From CAZIHO01 sp964538875 (GTDB taxonomy: Bacteria; Pseudomonadota; Gammaproteobacteria; Chromatiales; Chromatiaceae), in contig CAZIHO010000100.1 of assembly GCA_964538875.1 (NCBI GenBank), positions 1-13,430 of the forward strand: a stretch of 13,430 bases of DNA. The letters are read 5' to 3'. How positions within the stretch are numbered: position 1 is the stretch's first letter; each line of letters starts with the position of its first letter. The notes below the pieces were generated by a model. It did not search any database. It was not told the origin of the DNA and was given only the letters and a program-made list of their open reading frames with translations. This document shows positions 1-7,007 of this stretch, in pieces. Made by a program: the position numbers and the translations under genes.

Positions 1-41
1 GGCCAACCCGGCTCCCATCGGTTCGCCGGTCATTGTTCAGG

Positions 42-47
42 TATAAT
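42..47 (+). promoter_or_regulatory. Possible -10 box of the mreB promoter
   Basis: A perfect TATAAT hexamer lies 123 bases before the mreB start in otherwise GC-rich DNA. No good -35 hexamer is seen at 16-18 bases upstream (the sequence there is CGGTTC-like), and there is no TGn extension. It may be an activator-dependent promoter or a chance match. If used, transcription would start near 53-55 and leave a leader of about 115 bases. The assignment rests on the hexamer and its position only. Confidence 0.4.
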
Positions 48-69
48 GGGCTGTCTTTTTGCCTCCGCT

Positions 70-130
70 GGGTGGCGATGTAAGATTCGCGGTTTGACAC
101 ACCCTGGGGCGCGGGAACTCCGTGCCACCC
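70..130 (+). promoter_or_regulatory. Inverted repeat in the mreB leader
   Basis: GGGTGGC at 70-76 is exactly complementary to GCCACCC at 124-130, with one further G-U pair inside. The 47-base interior is itself GC-rich. If transcribed from the TATAAT at 42-47, the mreB leader could fold so that this stem closes a large loop ending about 40 bases before the start codon. No known riboswitch or leader family is recognised. It may be chance pairing in GC-rich DNA. Confidence 0.3.
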
Positions 131-170
131 CGGCTCTTGTACTCGAATTCATCCCCGGGACTGGAACCTC

Positions 171-1220
171 ATGTTTTTTAAACGCTTACGTGGACTCTTT
201 TCGAACGATCTGTCGATCGACCTAGGCACCGCCAACACCCTTATCTACGCACGGGGCCAGGGCATCGTCCTGAATGAACCCTCGGTGGTGGCGATCCGGC
301 ATGACCGGGGGCCCGGCGGGGCCAAGTCGGTGGCGGCGGTGGGCGAGGAAGCCAAGCAAATGCTGGGCCGCACGCCAAAGACGATCACCGCCATCCGGCC
401 CCTGAAGGAAGGCGTGATCGCGGACTTCACGGTCACCGAAAAGATGCTTCAGTACTTCATCAACAAGGTGCATGCGCGCAAGTTCATTCACCCGAGTCCC
501 CGTGTTCTAGTGGCGGTGCCCTGCGGCAGCACCCAGGTCGAGCGGCGCGCCATCAAGGAATCCGCAGCCGGCGCTGGCGCCCGGGACGTGTACCTGATCG
601 AGGAACCCATGGCGGCGGCCATCGGCGCCGGCCTGCCGGTGGACGAGGCGCGGGGCTCCATGGTGCTGGACATCGGCGGCGGCACCTCAGAAGTGGCGGT
701 TCTGTCCCTGAACGGCATCGTCTATGCCAACTCGGTGCGCATCGGCGGAGATCGCTTCGACGAAGCCATCATCAACTACGTGCGGCGCAACTATGGCACC
801 CTGATTGGCGAGGCCACCGCCGAGCGGATCAAGAAGGAAATCGGCACCGCCTATCCGGGCACCGAGGTGCGGGAGATCGAGGTCAAGGGCCGCAACCTGG
901 CGGAAGGTATCCCGCGCAGCTTTAAGCTGAACAGCAATGAGATTTTGGAAGCCCTGCAAGAGCCCCTATCCGGCATCATGGGCGCGGTCAAGATCGCCTT
1001 GGAACAGACGCCCCCGGAACTGGGCTCGGACGTGGCCGAGCGGGGGATCGTGCTGACCGGCGGCGGCGCCCTGTTGCGGGACATCGACCGTCTGTTGGAA
1101 GAAGAGACCGGCCTGCCGGTGGTGTGCGCGGACGACCCCCTCACCTGCGTGGCGCGGGGCGGCGGACGAGCCTTGGAACTGATCGACGAACGCGGCATGG
1201 ACGTGTTCACCAGCGAATAG
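171..1220 (+). CDS. mreB: Rod shape-determining protein MreB (bacterial actin)
   Basis: MreB is the actin-like ATPase that forms short membrane-bound filaments and directs lateral peptidoglycan synthesis by the Rod complex (MreC, MreD, RodA, PBP2). The 349-residue product is almost the same length as E. coli MreB (347). It shows an N-terminal amphipathic, membrane-binding segment (MFFKRLRGLFSND), the phosphate-1 motif DLGTANT at 17-23, the IEEPMAAAIG segment with the catalytic Glu near 144, the phosphate-2 motif DIGGGTSEVAV at 167-177, and the adenosine motif LTGGGALL at 295-302. The ATG start gives the standard N-terminus. The Shine-Dalgarno sequence is weak (GGGA at 157-160 or GGAA at 163-166). 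It is the first gene of the elongation cluster and is followed by a strong hairpin before mreC, which could make mreB more abundant than the downstream proteins. Identification is secure. Confidence 0.98.
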   Translation: MFFKRLRGLFSNDLSIDLGTANTLIYARGQGIVLNEPSVVAIRHDRGPGGAKSVAAVGEEAKQMLGRTPKTITAIRPLKEGVIADFTVTEKMLQYFINKVHARKFIHPSPRVLVAVPCGSTQVERRAIKESAAGAGARDVYLIEEPMAAAIGAGLPVDEARGSMVLDIGGGTSEVAVLSLNGIVYANSVRIGGDRFDEAIINYVRRNYGTLIGEATAERIKKEIGTAYPGTEVREIEVKGRNLAEGIPRSFKLNSNEILEALQEPLSGIMGAVKIALEQTPPELGSDVAERGIVLTGGGALLRDIDRLLEEETGLPVVCADDPLTCVARGGGRALELIDERGMDVFTSE

Positions 1221-1235
1221 GCCGGGCGGGGGATT

Positions 1236-1266
1236 CCCTGGCCGGCCCGGATCCGGGCCGGCAGGG
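1236..1266 (+). terminator. Strong GC hairpin after mreB (attenuator or mRNA-stability element)
   Basis: A perfect 22-base palindrome at 1241-1262 has 9-base arms, GCCGGCCCG and CGGGCCGGC, around a GATC loop. It is extended by CCCT at 1236-1239 pairing with AGGG at 1263-1266 across one bulged G at 1240. It begins 16 bases after the mreB stop codon. No T-run follows, so it is not a standard Rho-independent terminator. Likely roles are partial termination, pausing, or blocking 3' exonucleases so that mreB mRNA outlasts the mreC-mreD part. The structure is certain as sequence; the role is inferred. Confidence 0.6.
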
Positions 1267-1391
1267 TGCTGGGGTAGCGGTTGGGAGTTCCCGCTTGAGG
1301 GTCCCGGAGCCGGTTTCTAGTCGCTCCAATCCGCGCCATTGGCCTGCGGAACGGGACGCCAACCGGCCCGCCGGGGCGGCGAGCCCCAGGC

Positions 1392-1396
1392 AAGGA
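1392..1396 (+). promoter_or_regulatory. Shine-Dalgarno sequence deciding the mreC start
   Basis: AAGGA at 1392-1396 lies exactly 8 bases before the ATC codon at 1405, an ideal spacing. No comparable site precedes the only other upstream in-frame start candidate, TTG at 1339. A 5-base stem (GGGGC at 1373-1377, GCCCC at 1383-1387) ends just before it. Confidence 0.6.
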
Positions 1397-1404
1397 CATC
1401 GACC

Positions 1405-2367
1405 ATCAAAACCATCTTCACTCAAGGGCCGTCCCTCACCGCGCGCCTGGTGATTGCGGTGATGCTGTCCATCGCCATCATCCTGGCGGATCGGCGTTAT
1501 AAACCCATGGAATCGGTTCGGGACACCCTGTCCCTGATCTCGTCGCCCCTGGTCTACCTGGCCAGCGTGCCGCCCAAGGCGGCCAACTGGGTGATGAGCT
1601 TGTTCGTGGAACGGGCGCGCTTGGAGGAACGCATTCAGGGCCTGGAGGAAACCAGCCTGCTCTTGCATTCCCGGCTGCTGCAAATGGAGGCCCTGGAGGC
1701 GGAAAATATGCGCCTGCGGGATCTGCTCGGTTCCTCCATCAAAATCGGCGACCGGGTGTTGATCGCGGAACTCATGGCGGTGGACCTGGACCCCTACCGG
1801 CAGCAAGTGGTCATCAACAAGGGTTCCACGTCCGGCGTGTACGAGGGTCAGCCGGTGCTGGACGCCTTCGCGGTGATGGGACAGGTGGTGCGGGTCACGC
1901 CCCTCACCGCCACCGTGCTCTTGATTACCGACGCCAGCCACGCCTTGCCGGTGCAGGTCAACCGCAACGGCCTGCGCACCATCGCCGCCGGCACCGGACT
2001 GGTCAACCGCTTGGAACTGAATCACGTCCCCAAGAACGCGGATATTCGCGAAGGGGATCTATTGGTCACCTCGGGACTCGGCGGGCGGTTTCCCGTGGGC
2101 TACCCAGTGGCTAAGGTGGCCGAGGTTCGCAATGAACCGGGCAAACCCTTCGCCACCGTGACCGCTGTCCCCACCGCCCATCTGGAACGGTCGCGGGAAG
2201 TCCTGCTGGCCTGGACCCTGGCGCCCATCTCCACCAGTGGGGAACCCGTCGCCGCGCCGGATCCGGCGGCGGCGTCCGCCAAGGGCGGCAAGACCAGCAA
2301 GGATGATAAGCCAGAGACCCATGGCGCCAAGCCAGCCCGCCCGCGACGGGAGTTACCCAGACCATGA
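1405..2367 (+). CDS. mreC: Rod shape-determining protein MreC, apparent ATC start
   Basis: MreC is a bitopic inner-membrane protein whose periplasmic part binds and activates PBP2 within the Rod complex. With the start chosen here it has 320 residues: a short cytoplasmic tip, a membrane helix at about 12-28, a coiled coil at about 66-108 rich in Leu/Glu heptads, the paired beta-barrel MreC domain to about 270, and a Pro/Lys/Ala-rich tail. Family members typically begin MKxIFxxGPSLxxRL; here that segment starts at an ATC codon at 1405 (ATC-K-T-I-F-T-Q-G-P-S-L). The only in-frame conventional upstream start is TTG at 1339, which adds 22 Arg/Gly/Pro-rich residues and lacks a ribosome site. ATC is preferred because of AAGGA 8 bases upstream, but a sequencing error (ATG read as ATC) is possible. 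Its stop overlaps the mreD start as ATGA. Confidence 0.95.
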   Translation: MKTIFTQGPSLTARLVIAVMLSIAIILADRRYKPMESVRDTLSLISSPLVYLASVPPKAANWVMSLFVERARLEERIQGLEETSLLLHSRLLQMEALEAENMRLRDLLGSSIKIGDRVLIAELMAVDLDPYRQQVVINKGSTSGVYEGQPVLDAFAVMGQVVRVTPLTATVLLITDASHALPVQVNRNGLRTIAAGTGLVNRLELNHVPKNADIREGDLLVTSGLGGRFPVGYPVAKVAEVRNEPGKPFATVTAVPTAHLERSREVLLAWTLAPISTSGEPVAAPDPAAASAKGGKTSKDDKPETHGAKPARPRRELPRP

Positions 2368-2852
2368 ATCCAGGCCACCCCCACAACGGCATCGTCATCC
2401 TGGTGTTATTTCTGTTGGCTCTGGTGCTGACCATCATGCCCCTGCCCCTATGGGCCCAGGATTACCGGCCCCAGTGGGTGGCTTTAATGCTCATCTACTG
2501 GTGCCTGGCATTGCCGGAGCGGATCGGGGTGGCCACTGCCTGGGGACTGGGCATCATGCAGGACGTGGTGTCTGGGGCGCTGCTGGGCCAGCACGCCCTG
2601 AGCCTATCGGTGCTGGCGTTCCTGACCGTGCGGTTACACCAGCGCATCCGCATCTTTCCCTGGTGGCAACAGGCCTTGTCGGTGCTGGTGCTGCTGCTGC
2701 TGGAACGATTGCTGTCCCTGTGGGTGATCGGCACCGCCGGCCAGCCCACCCCGTCGCCCCGCTACTGGATCGCCTGCTTGGTGGGCATGTTGTTGTGGCC
2801 CTGGCTGTACATCGTGCTGCGCGACCTGCGCCGGCGTTTCATGGTCTCGTGA
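2364..2852 (+). CDS. mreD: Rod shape-determining protein MreD
   Basis: MreD is a small polytopic inner-membrane protein that joins MreC in the Rod complex and helps control PBP2 activation. The 162-residue product matches the family length and is very hydrophobic, with about six membrane segments near 9-26, 36-51, 55-72, 77-91, 101-123 and 134-152. It contains the conserved family stretch GLGIMQDVVSGALLGQHAL at 61-79 with its Asp and Gly residues, and a positively charged C-terminal tail (RDLRRRF) likely to be cytoplasmic. The start codon shares bases with the mreC stop (ATGA at 2364-2367), implying translational coupling; GGGAG lies 11 bases upstream within mreC. Sequence identity in this family is low, so the call rests on hydrophobicity, length, the motif and position after mreC. 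Confidence 0.93.
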   Translation: MNPGHPHNGIVILVLFLLALVLTIMPLPLWAQDYRPQWVALMLIYWCLALPERIGVATAWGLGIMQDVVSGALLGQHALSLSVLAFLTVRLHQRIRIFPWWQQALSVLVLLLLERLLSLWVIGTAGQPTPSPRYWIACLVGMLLWPWLYIVLRDLRRRFMVS

Positions 2853-2896
2853 CGCCATGCACCAGCCAACCCCCTTGCGCCCGCCGGCGGACACCT

Positions 2897-2913
2897 GCCG
2901 CCCCCCGGGCGGC
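2897..2913 (+). promoter_or_regulatory. GC hairpin in the mreD-mrdA gap
   Basis: The 85-base gap 2853-2937 has no gene. It contains GCCGCCC at 2897-2903 and GGGCGGC at 2907-2913, a perfect 7-base stem with a CCC loop, ending 24 bases before the mrdA start. GGCGG at 2886-2890 could instead pair with CCGCC at 2898-2902, so two mutually exclusive folds exist. No T-run follows. A role in tuning mrdA expression is possible, but chance pairing in GC-rich DNA is not excluded. Confidence 0.4.
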
Positions 2914-2937
2914 TGATCCTGGTTCCCGCCAAACGCC

Positions 2938-4821
2938 ATGCTGCAAACGTCGCTACCGGATCCGCTCCAGGAAAACCAACTGTTCATCAACCGGGCGGTG
3001 GTGGCGGGTCTGTTCGTGGTCTTGGCGCTCATGGCCCTGTCGGTGCGCTTGGCTCACTTGCAGATCGTCAGCCATGAACATTTCCGCACCCTATCCCGGG
3101 ACAACCGGGTCAAGCTAGAGCCCCTGCCCCCCAGCCGGGGCTTGATTTACGACGCCAACGGCGTGCTGCTGGCCGAGAACCTCACCTCCTTCAACCTGGA
3201 AATCACCCCGGACAAGGTGGACAACCTGCCCACCACCATTGAACAACTGGCCAAGCTGCTGCCCATCTCGGACGTGGACCGGCGTCGTTTCGAGCGCCTG
3301 CGCAAACAAACCCATCGCTTCGCCAGCATTCCCATCCGCACCCAGCTCACGGAGTTGGAGGTGGCACGCTTTTCCGTGGAGAGCCATCGTTTTCCGGGCG
3401 TCGACGTGCGCGCCGCCCTGATTCGTCACTACCCCTGGGGCGAGCAAACCGCCCACGTGCTGGGATACGTGGGCCGCATCAGCGAGGAAGAGCTGAAAAA
3501 TATTCAAGCGTCCCTGTACAGCGGCACCAGTTTCATCGGCAAGAACGGGGTCGAGAAAGCCTACGAAAAAATGCTGTACGGCAAGGTGGGTATGCAGCAA
3601 GTCGAGGTCAACGCCAAGGGGCGGGTGTTGCGGGTATTGGAAAGCCAAGCGCCGGAATCTGGTTATGATCTCCATCTGTACCTGGACCTGGGCCTTCAGG
3701 GCGAGGCGCTCAAGGCGCTGGGCAACAAGAATGGGGCCATCGTGGCCATCGATCCCCAAACCGGGGGCGTGTTGGCCATGGCCAGCCACCCCACCTTCAA
3801 TCCCAATCAGTTCGTGCTCGGCATCAGTGGGGCGGACTACCGGGCCCTACAGGAATCGCCAGATCGGCCCCTGTATAACCGGGCGGTACGGGGCCAGTAT
3901 CCGCCGGGCTCCACCATCAAACCCTTTGTGGCCCTGGCCGGACTAGAAACCGGAGAGATCCACTCCCATGATTCTGTGTATTGTCCTGGCTACTATCAAC
4001 TCCCCGGACAGGACCACAAGTACCGGGACTGGCGCAAGGGTGGACATGGACGCATGGATATGGATTCCGCCATCGTCCAGTCCTGTGATGTTTATTTTTA
4101 CAACCTGGCCCGCAACCTGGGCGTGGACCAGTTAGGGCAATTTCTCGGACGATTTGGATTCGGCCGTGTGACCGGTGTGGATATGACCAACGAACTTCCC
4201 GGCGTCTTGCCGTCCCGGGAATGGAAGCAGGGCCGCCGCAGTGAGCCCTGGTTTCCCGGTGAAACCCTCATCATGGGCATCGGGCAAGGTTACTTCCTGG
4301 TCACGCCTACCCAACTGGCCAGTGCCACCGCGACCCTGGCGGCCCGGGGCCGGTATATCCGCCCGCGGGTGGTCAAGGCGGTCCAGGGCGCGGCCACTAA
4401 CGGCAAGCTTCAGGACCTGGAGCCGGAAATCACCCAGTTGCCCCAGCGCAACAAACGCCACTGGAACGAAGTAATCCAAGCCATGACCCGGGTGGTCGAG
4501 AGTCCCAACGGCACCGCCAAGCGCATCGCGACCAAGGCCTACAGCATCGCTGGCAAGACCGGCACCGCCCAGGTGTTTACGGTCAAGCAATCCGAGTCCT
4601 ACGACGAACGCCGGGTTCAGGAAAAGATGCGGGACCATGCCCTGTTCATCGCCTTTGCGCCGGTGGATGATCCGCGCATCGCGGTGGCGGTCATCATCGA
4701 ACACGGTGGCCACGGCGGGGCCACGGCCGCGCCCATCGCCAAACGGATCATGGACCGCTATCTGCTCGGTGAAGGACAGTTCACCGAGACCGACGAGGCG
4801 GTTGGCGAGAACAGTGACTAA
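2938..4821 (+). CDS. mrdA: Peptidoglycan D,D-transpeptidase PBP2
   Basis: PBP2 is the monofunctional class B penicillin-binding protein that cross-links new glycan strands during side-wall growth, paired with RodA. The 627-residue protein is of usual length (E. coli 633). It has one N-terminal membrane helix at about 18-40, the family stretch with PPSRGLIYDANGVLLAEN at 64-81 in the PBP dimerisation domain, and a C-terminal transpeptidase domain. Catalytic motifs are intact: S325-T-I-K328 (nucleophile Ser325), S382-C-D384 and K540-T-G-T. The ATG at 2938 is the only reasonable start because an in-frame TGA occurs at 2914-2916; there is no clear Shine-Dalgarno sequence, so translation may depend on the upstream context. 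It follows mreD after 85 bases and precedes rodA by 35 bases, placing regulator, transpeptidase and polymerase in one probable transcription unit. Beta-lactams such as mecillinam inhibit this enzyme in E. coli. Confidence 0.98.
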   Translation: MLQTSLPDPLQENQLFINRAVVAGLFVVLALMALSVRLAHLQIVSHEHFRTLSRDNRVKLEPLPPSRGLIYDANGVLLAENLTSFNLEITPDKVDNLPTTIEQLAKLLPISDVDRRRFERLRKQTHRFASIPIRTQLTELEVARFSVESHRFPGVDVRAALIRHYPWGEQTAHVLGYVGRISEEELKNIQASLYSGTSFIGKNGVEKAYEKMLYGKVGMQQVEVNAKGRVLRVLESQAPESGYDLHLYLDLGLQGEALKALGNKNGAIVAIDPQTGGVLAMASHPTFNPNQFVLGISGADYRALQESPDRPLYNRAVRGQYPPGSTIKPFVALAGLETGEIHSHDSVYCPGYYQLPGQDHKYRDWRKGGHGRMDMDSAIVQSCDVYFYNLARNLGVDQLGQFLGRFGFGRVTGVDMTNELPGVLPSREWKQGRRSEPWFPGETLIMGIGQGYFLVTPTQLASATATLAARGRYIRPRVVKAVQGAATNGKLQDLEPEITQLPQRNKRHWNEVIQAMTRVVESPNGTAKRIATKAYSIAGKTGTAQVFTVKQSESYDERRVQEKMRDHALFIAFAPVDDPRIAVAVIIEHGGHGGATAAPIAKRIMDRYLLGEGQFTETDEAVGENSD

Positions 4822-4856
4822 CCGGCCTCTCTCTAGGAGCAACTCCCCGCAGACCC

Positions 4857-5987
4857 ATGGCTGATCTCAACATCCCCCTTGCGCCGTCCCAGCCCCAGCG
4901 GCCCGGCGGATTTCTGGGCATTTTGCATCTGGATCTGCCCCTCCTGACCGGGATTCTATTGCTGTGCTGTTATGGCCTGGTGGTACTGTACAGCGCGGAC
5001 GAGCAGGACTTGATTCTCCTGGAACGCCAAGTGTTCCGGGTCGGCCTGGGTCTGTCGGTCATGCTGATGGTGGCCCAGATCAGCCCGGAGCGGTTGCGTC
5101 GCTGGTCACCCTGGTTGTTCAGCATCGGCGTCAGTCTGCTGGTGGTGGTGCTGGTGGTGGGAGAAATCGGCAAGGGTGCCCAACGCTGGCTGGACTTAGG
5201 CGTGATTCGTTTCCAACCTTCAGAATTACTCAAGATTGCCGTGCCCATGATGCTGTCTTGGTTCCTGAGCGGCCGAAAGTTGCCACCCAGTACCCTGCGC
5301 ATCCTGTTGGCGGGCTTGTTGGCCCTGATTCCCGCCCTCTTGATCGCCAAACAGCCGGACCTGGGTACCGCGTTACTGGTGGGCAGCGCCGGCGCCTTCG
5401 TCCTGTTCTTGTCCGGCATGAGTTGGCGCCTGATGGGGGTACTGGTATTTGTCGCCGGCGCTGCGGCACCAGCCGCCTGGTATCTGATGCGGGACTATCA
5501 GCGCCAGCGGGTACTGACCTTCCTGGACCCGGAAAGCGATCCCCTGGGCGCTGGGTATCACATCATTCAATCCAAGATCGCCATCGGCTCCGGGGGGATG
5601 TACGGCAAGGGTTGGCTGCAAGGCACCCAATCCCACCTGGAATTTCTGCCGGAGCGGTCCACCGACTTCATTTTCGCGGTGTTAGGGGAAGAATTCGGAC
5701 TCATCGGCATCCTGGTGCTGCTGGCCCTCTATTTGTTCGTCGTGCTGCGCGGCCTGTTCATCGCCACCCAGGCGCGGGATACCTACAGCCGTTTGTTGGC
5801 GGGCGGGGTGACCTTGACTTTCTTCGTCTATTTAATCGTCAATACCGGCATGGTCACCGGCATGCTGCCGGTGGTTGGGGTGCCCTTGCCACTCATTAGT
5901 TACGGCGGCACCTCGCTGGTGACCATCATGACCGGGTTCGGTATCCTGATGTCCGTTCACACCCACCGCAAAACCTTTTCAGGTTGA
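4857..5987 (+). CDS. rodA: Peptidoglycan glycosyltransferase RodA (SEDS family)
   Basis: RodA is the multipass inner-membrane polymerase that builds glycan strands from lipid II and works as a pair with PBP2. The 376-residue protein shows the SEDS pattern of about ten membrane helices and conserved motifs: GKGAQRWLDLG at 105-115, QPSELLKIA at 120-128, KQPDLGTAL at 165-173, then DPLGAGYHIIQSKIAIGSGG at about 228-247, and LPERSTDFIFAVLGEEFG at 264-281. In that last motif Asp270 aligns with the essential catalytic Asp of RodA (Asp262 in E. coli). The PLPLISYGGTS motif follows at 343-353. The ATG at 4857 follows mrdA by 35 bases. An AGGAG at 4835-4839 is 17 bases away, farther than normal, and GGAG there can pair with CTCC at 4843-4846, so initiation may be weak or coupled to mrdA. 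FtsW is the alternative in this family; RodA is supported by the mre/mrdA context and by length. Confidence 0.98.
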   Translation: MADLNIPLAPSQPQRPGGFLGILHLDLPLLTGILLLCCYGLVVLYSADEQDLILLERQVFRVGLGLSVMLMVAQISPERLRRWSPWLFSIGVSLLVVVLVVGEIGKGAQRWLDLGVIRFQPSELLKIAVPMMLSWFLSGRKLPPSTLRILLAGLLALIPALLIAKQPDLGTALLVGSAGAFVLFLSGMSWRLMGVLVFVAGAAAPAAWYLMRDYQRQRVLTFLDPESDPLGAGYHIIQSKIAIGSGGMYGKGWLQGTQSHLEFLPERSTDFIFAVLGEEFGLIGILVLLALYLFVVLRGLFIATQARDTYSRLLAGGVTLTFFVYLIVNTGMVTGMLPVVGVPLPLISYGGTSLVTIMTGFGILMSVHTHRKTFSG

Positions 5988-6002
5988 GGAGCATTCGTCG
6001 TC

Positions 6003-6995
6003 ATGAAGCGACTCCATGTGTTACTGGCAGGTCTACTCGCCTGGTCCGCCACCATCGGCGCCGCCATGCCCCCCGAACAGGAGGACGCGATACGGGCGTT
6101 CGCAGATGAGATGGCCAGTAAACACGGTTTCGATTCCCGGGCGCTCGGCAATCTGTTGTCCAAGGCGACCATCCAAGAAGACATCCTCAAGGCCATGCGC
6201 CGGCCAGCGGAAGCCAAGCCCTGGTATGAATATCGGACCATCTTCCTGACCGACGCTCGCATCGAGGGTGGCGCCCGCTTTTGGCGCGAACAGGAAGCCC
6301 TGCTGCGCCGGGCGGAACAGGAATACGGGGTGGCGCCGGAAATCATCGTCGCCATTCTGGGGGTGGAAACCCGCTATGGCGGCAATGTGGGGAAACACCG
6401 GGTCCTGGACGCCCTCGCCACCCTGACCTTCGCCTATCCGCCCCGCGCCAGCTATTTCCGCAAGGAATTGGAAGCCTTTCTATTGCTGGCCCGGGATGAG
6501 CGCCTCGATCCCACCGAAGCGCGCGGTTCCTACGCCGGCGCCATGGGCCTGGCCCAGTTCATGCCCAGCAGCTACCGGACCTACGCGGTGGATTTTGACG
6601 GGGATGGACGCCGGAACCTGACCCAAAGCCCCGCCGACGCCATCGGCAGCATCGCCAACTACCTCAAGCGCCACGGTTGGCAGCGGGGCGGACCCATCAC
6701 GGTGCCGGCCCGGATCTCTGGCCGGCCGGTGGATGACCTGGTGGCGGCGGGCATGGAACCCAGCCTGTCCCAGGACCGCTTGGCAGCCCAAGGGGTGGTG
6801 CCGGACGTCAGCCTCCCGGCCGGTGCCCTGGCCAGTCTGGTCAAGCTGGAGGGCCGGTGGGGACCGGAATACTGGCTGGGTCTCAAGAATTTCTATGCCA
6901 TCACCCGCTATAACCACAGCAACCTGTACGCCATGGCGGTGTATCAACTCAGCCGCGAGATTCTGGATCTACGCGGCACCAACAAATCCGGATAG
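6003..6995 (+). CDS. mltB: Lytic murein transglycosylase B (MltB, family 3)
   Basis: MltB cleaves the MurNAc-GlcNAc bond of peptidoglycan and forms 1,6-anhydroMurNAc ends in the periplasm. The 330-residue protein has an N-terminal signal sequence (charged MKR, hydrophobic core, probable cleavage near Ala21). The motif AILGVETRYGG at 117-127 carries Glu122, aligned with the catalytic Glu162 of E. coli MltB/Slt35. YAGAMGLAQFMPSSY lies at 177-191, and an EF-hand-like calcium loop DFDGDGRRNL at 197-206 is typical of this family. No Cys follows the signal peptide, so unlike E. coli MltB it is not an evident lipoprotein and is probably soluble in the periplasm. GAGGAG at 5986-5991 overlaps the rodA stop codon and sits 11 bases before the ATG. 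The stop is TAG, followed 12 bases later and in the same frame by rlpA. The context indicates wall remodelling during elongation. Confidence 0.96.
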   Translation: MKRLHVLLAGLLAWSATIGAAMPPEQEDAIRAFADEMASKHGFDSRALGNLLSKATIQEDILKAMRRPAEAKPWYEYRTIFLTDARIEGGARFWREQEALLRRAEQEYGVAPEIIVAILGVETRYGGNVGKHRVLDALATLTFAYPPRASYFRKELEAFLLLARDERLDPTEARGSYAGAMGLAQFMPSSYRTYAVDFDGDGRRNLTQSPADAIGSIANYLKRHGWQRGGPITVPARISGRPVDDLVAAGMEPSLSQDRLAAQGVVPDVSLPAGALASLVKLEGRWGPEYWLGLKNFYAITRYNHSNLYAMAVYQLSREILDLRGTNKSG

Positions 6996-7007
6996 CGGAC
7001 CAGCGCC

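Noticed and set aside
1..33. Possible start of a divergent minus-strand gene (such as gatC) reading off the left edge from position 33
   Set aside because: The minus frame reads MTGEPMGAGLA, which does not resemble GatC, has no ribosome site and is too short to judge.
94..122. TTGACA at 94-99 as a -35 box for mreB
   Set aside because: No -10-like hexamer lies 16-18 bases downstream; the sequence there is GC-rich (AACTCCGTGCC).
2237..3118. Plus-strand alternate frame of 293 codons across mreC, mreD and mrdA
   Set aside because: It overlaps three real genes and has a Pro/Arg/Ala-rich translation with no family resemblance.
4964..5899. Plus-strand alternate frame of 311 codons inside rodA
   Set aside because: RodA is complete in another frame with all its SEDS motifs. 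The alternate frame is Arg/Gly/Pro-rich without membrane segments.
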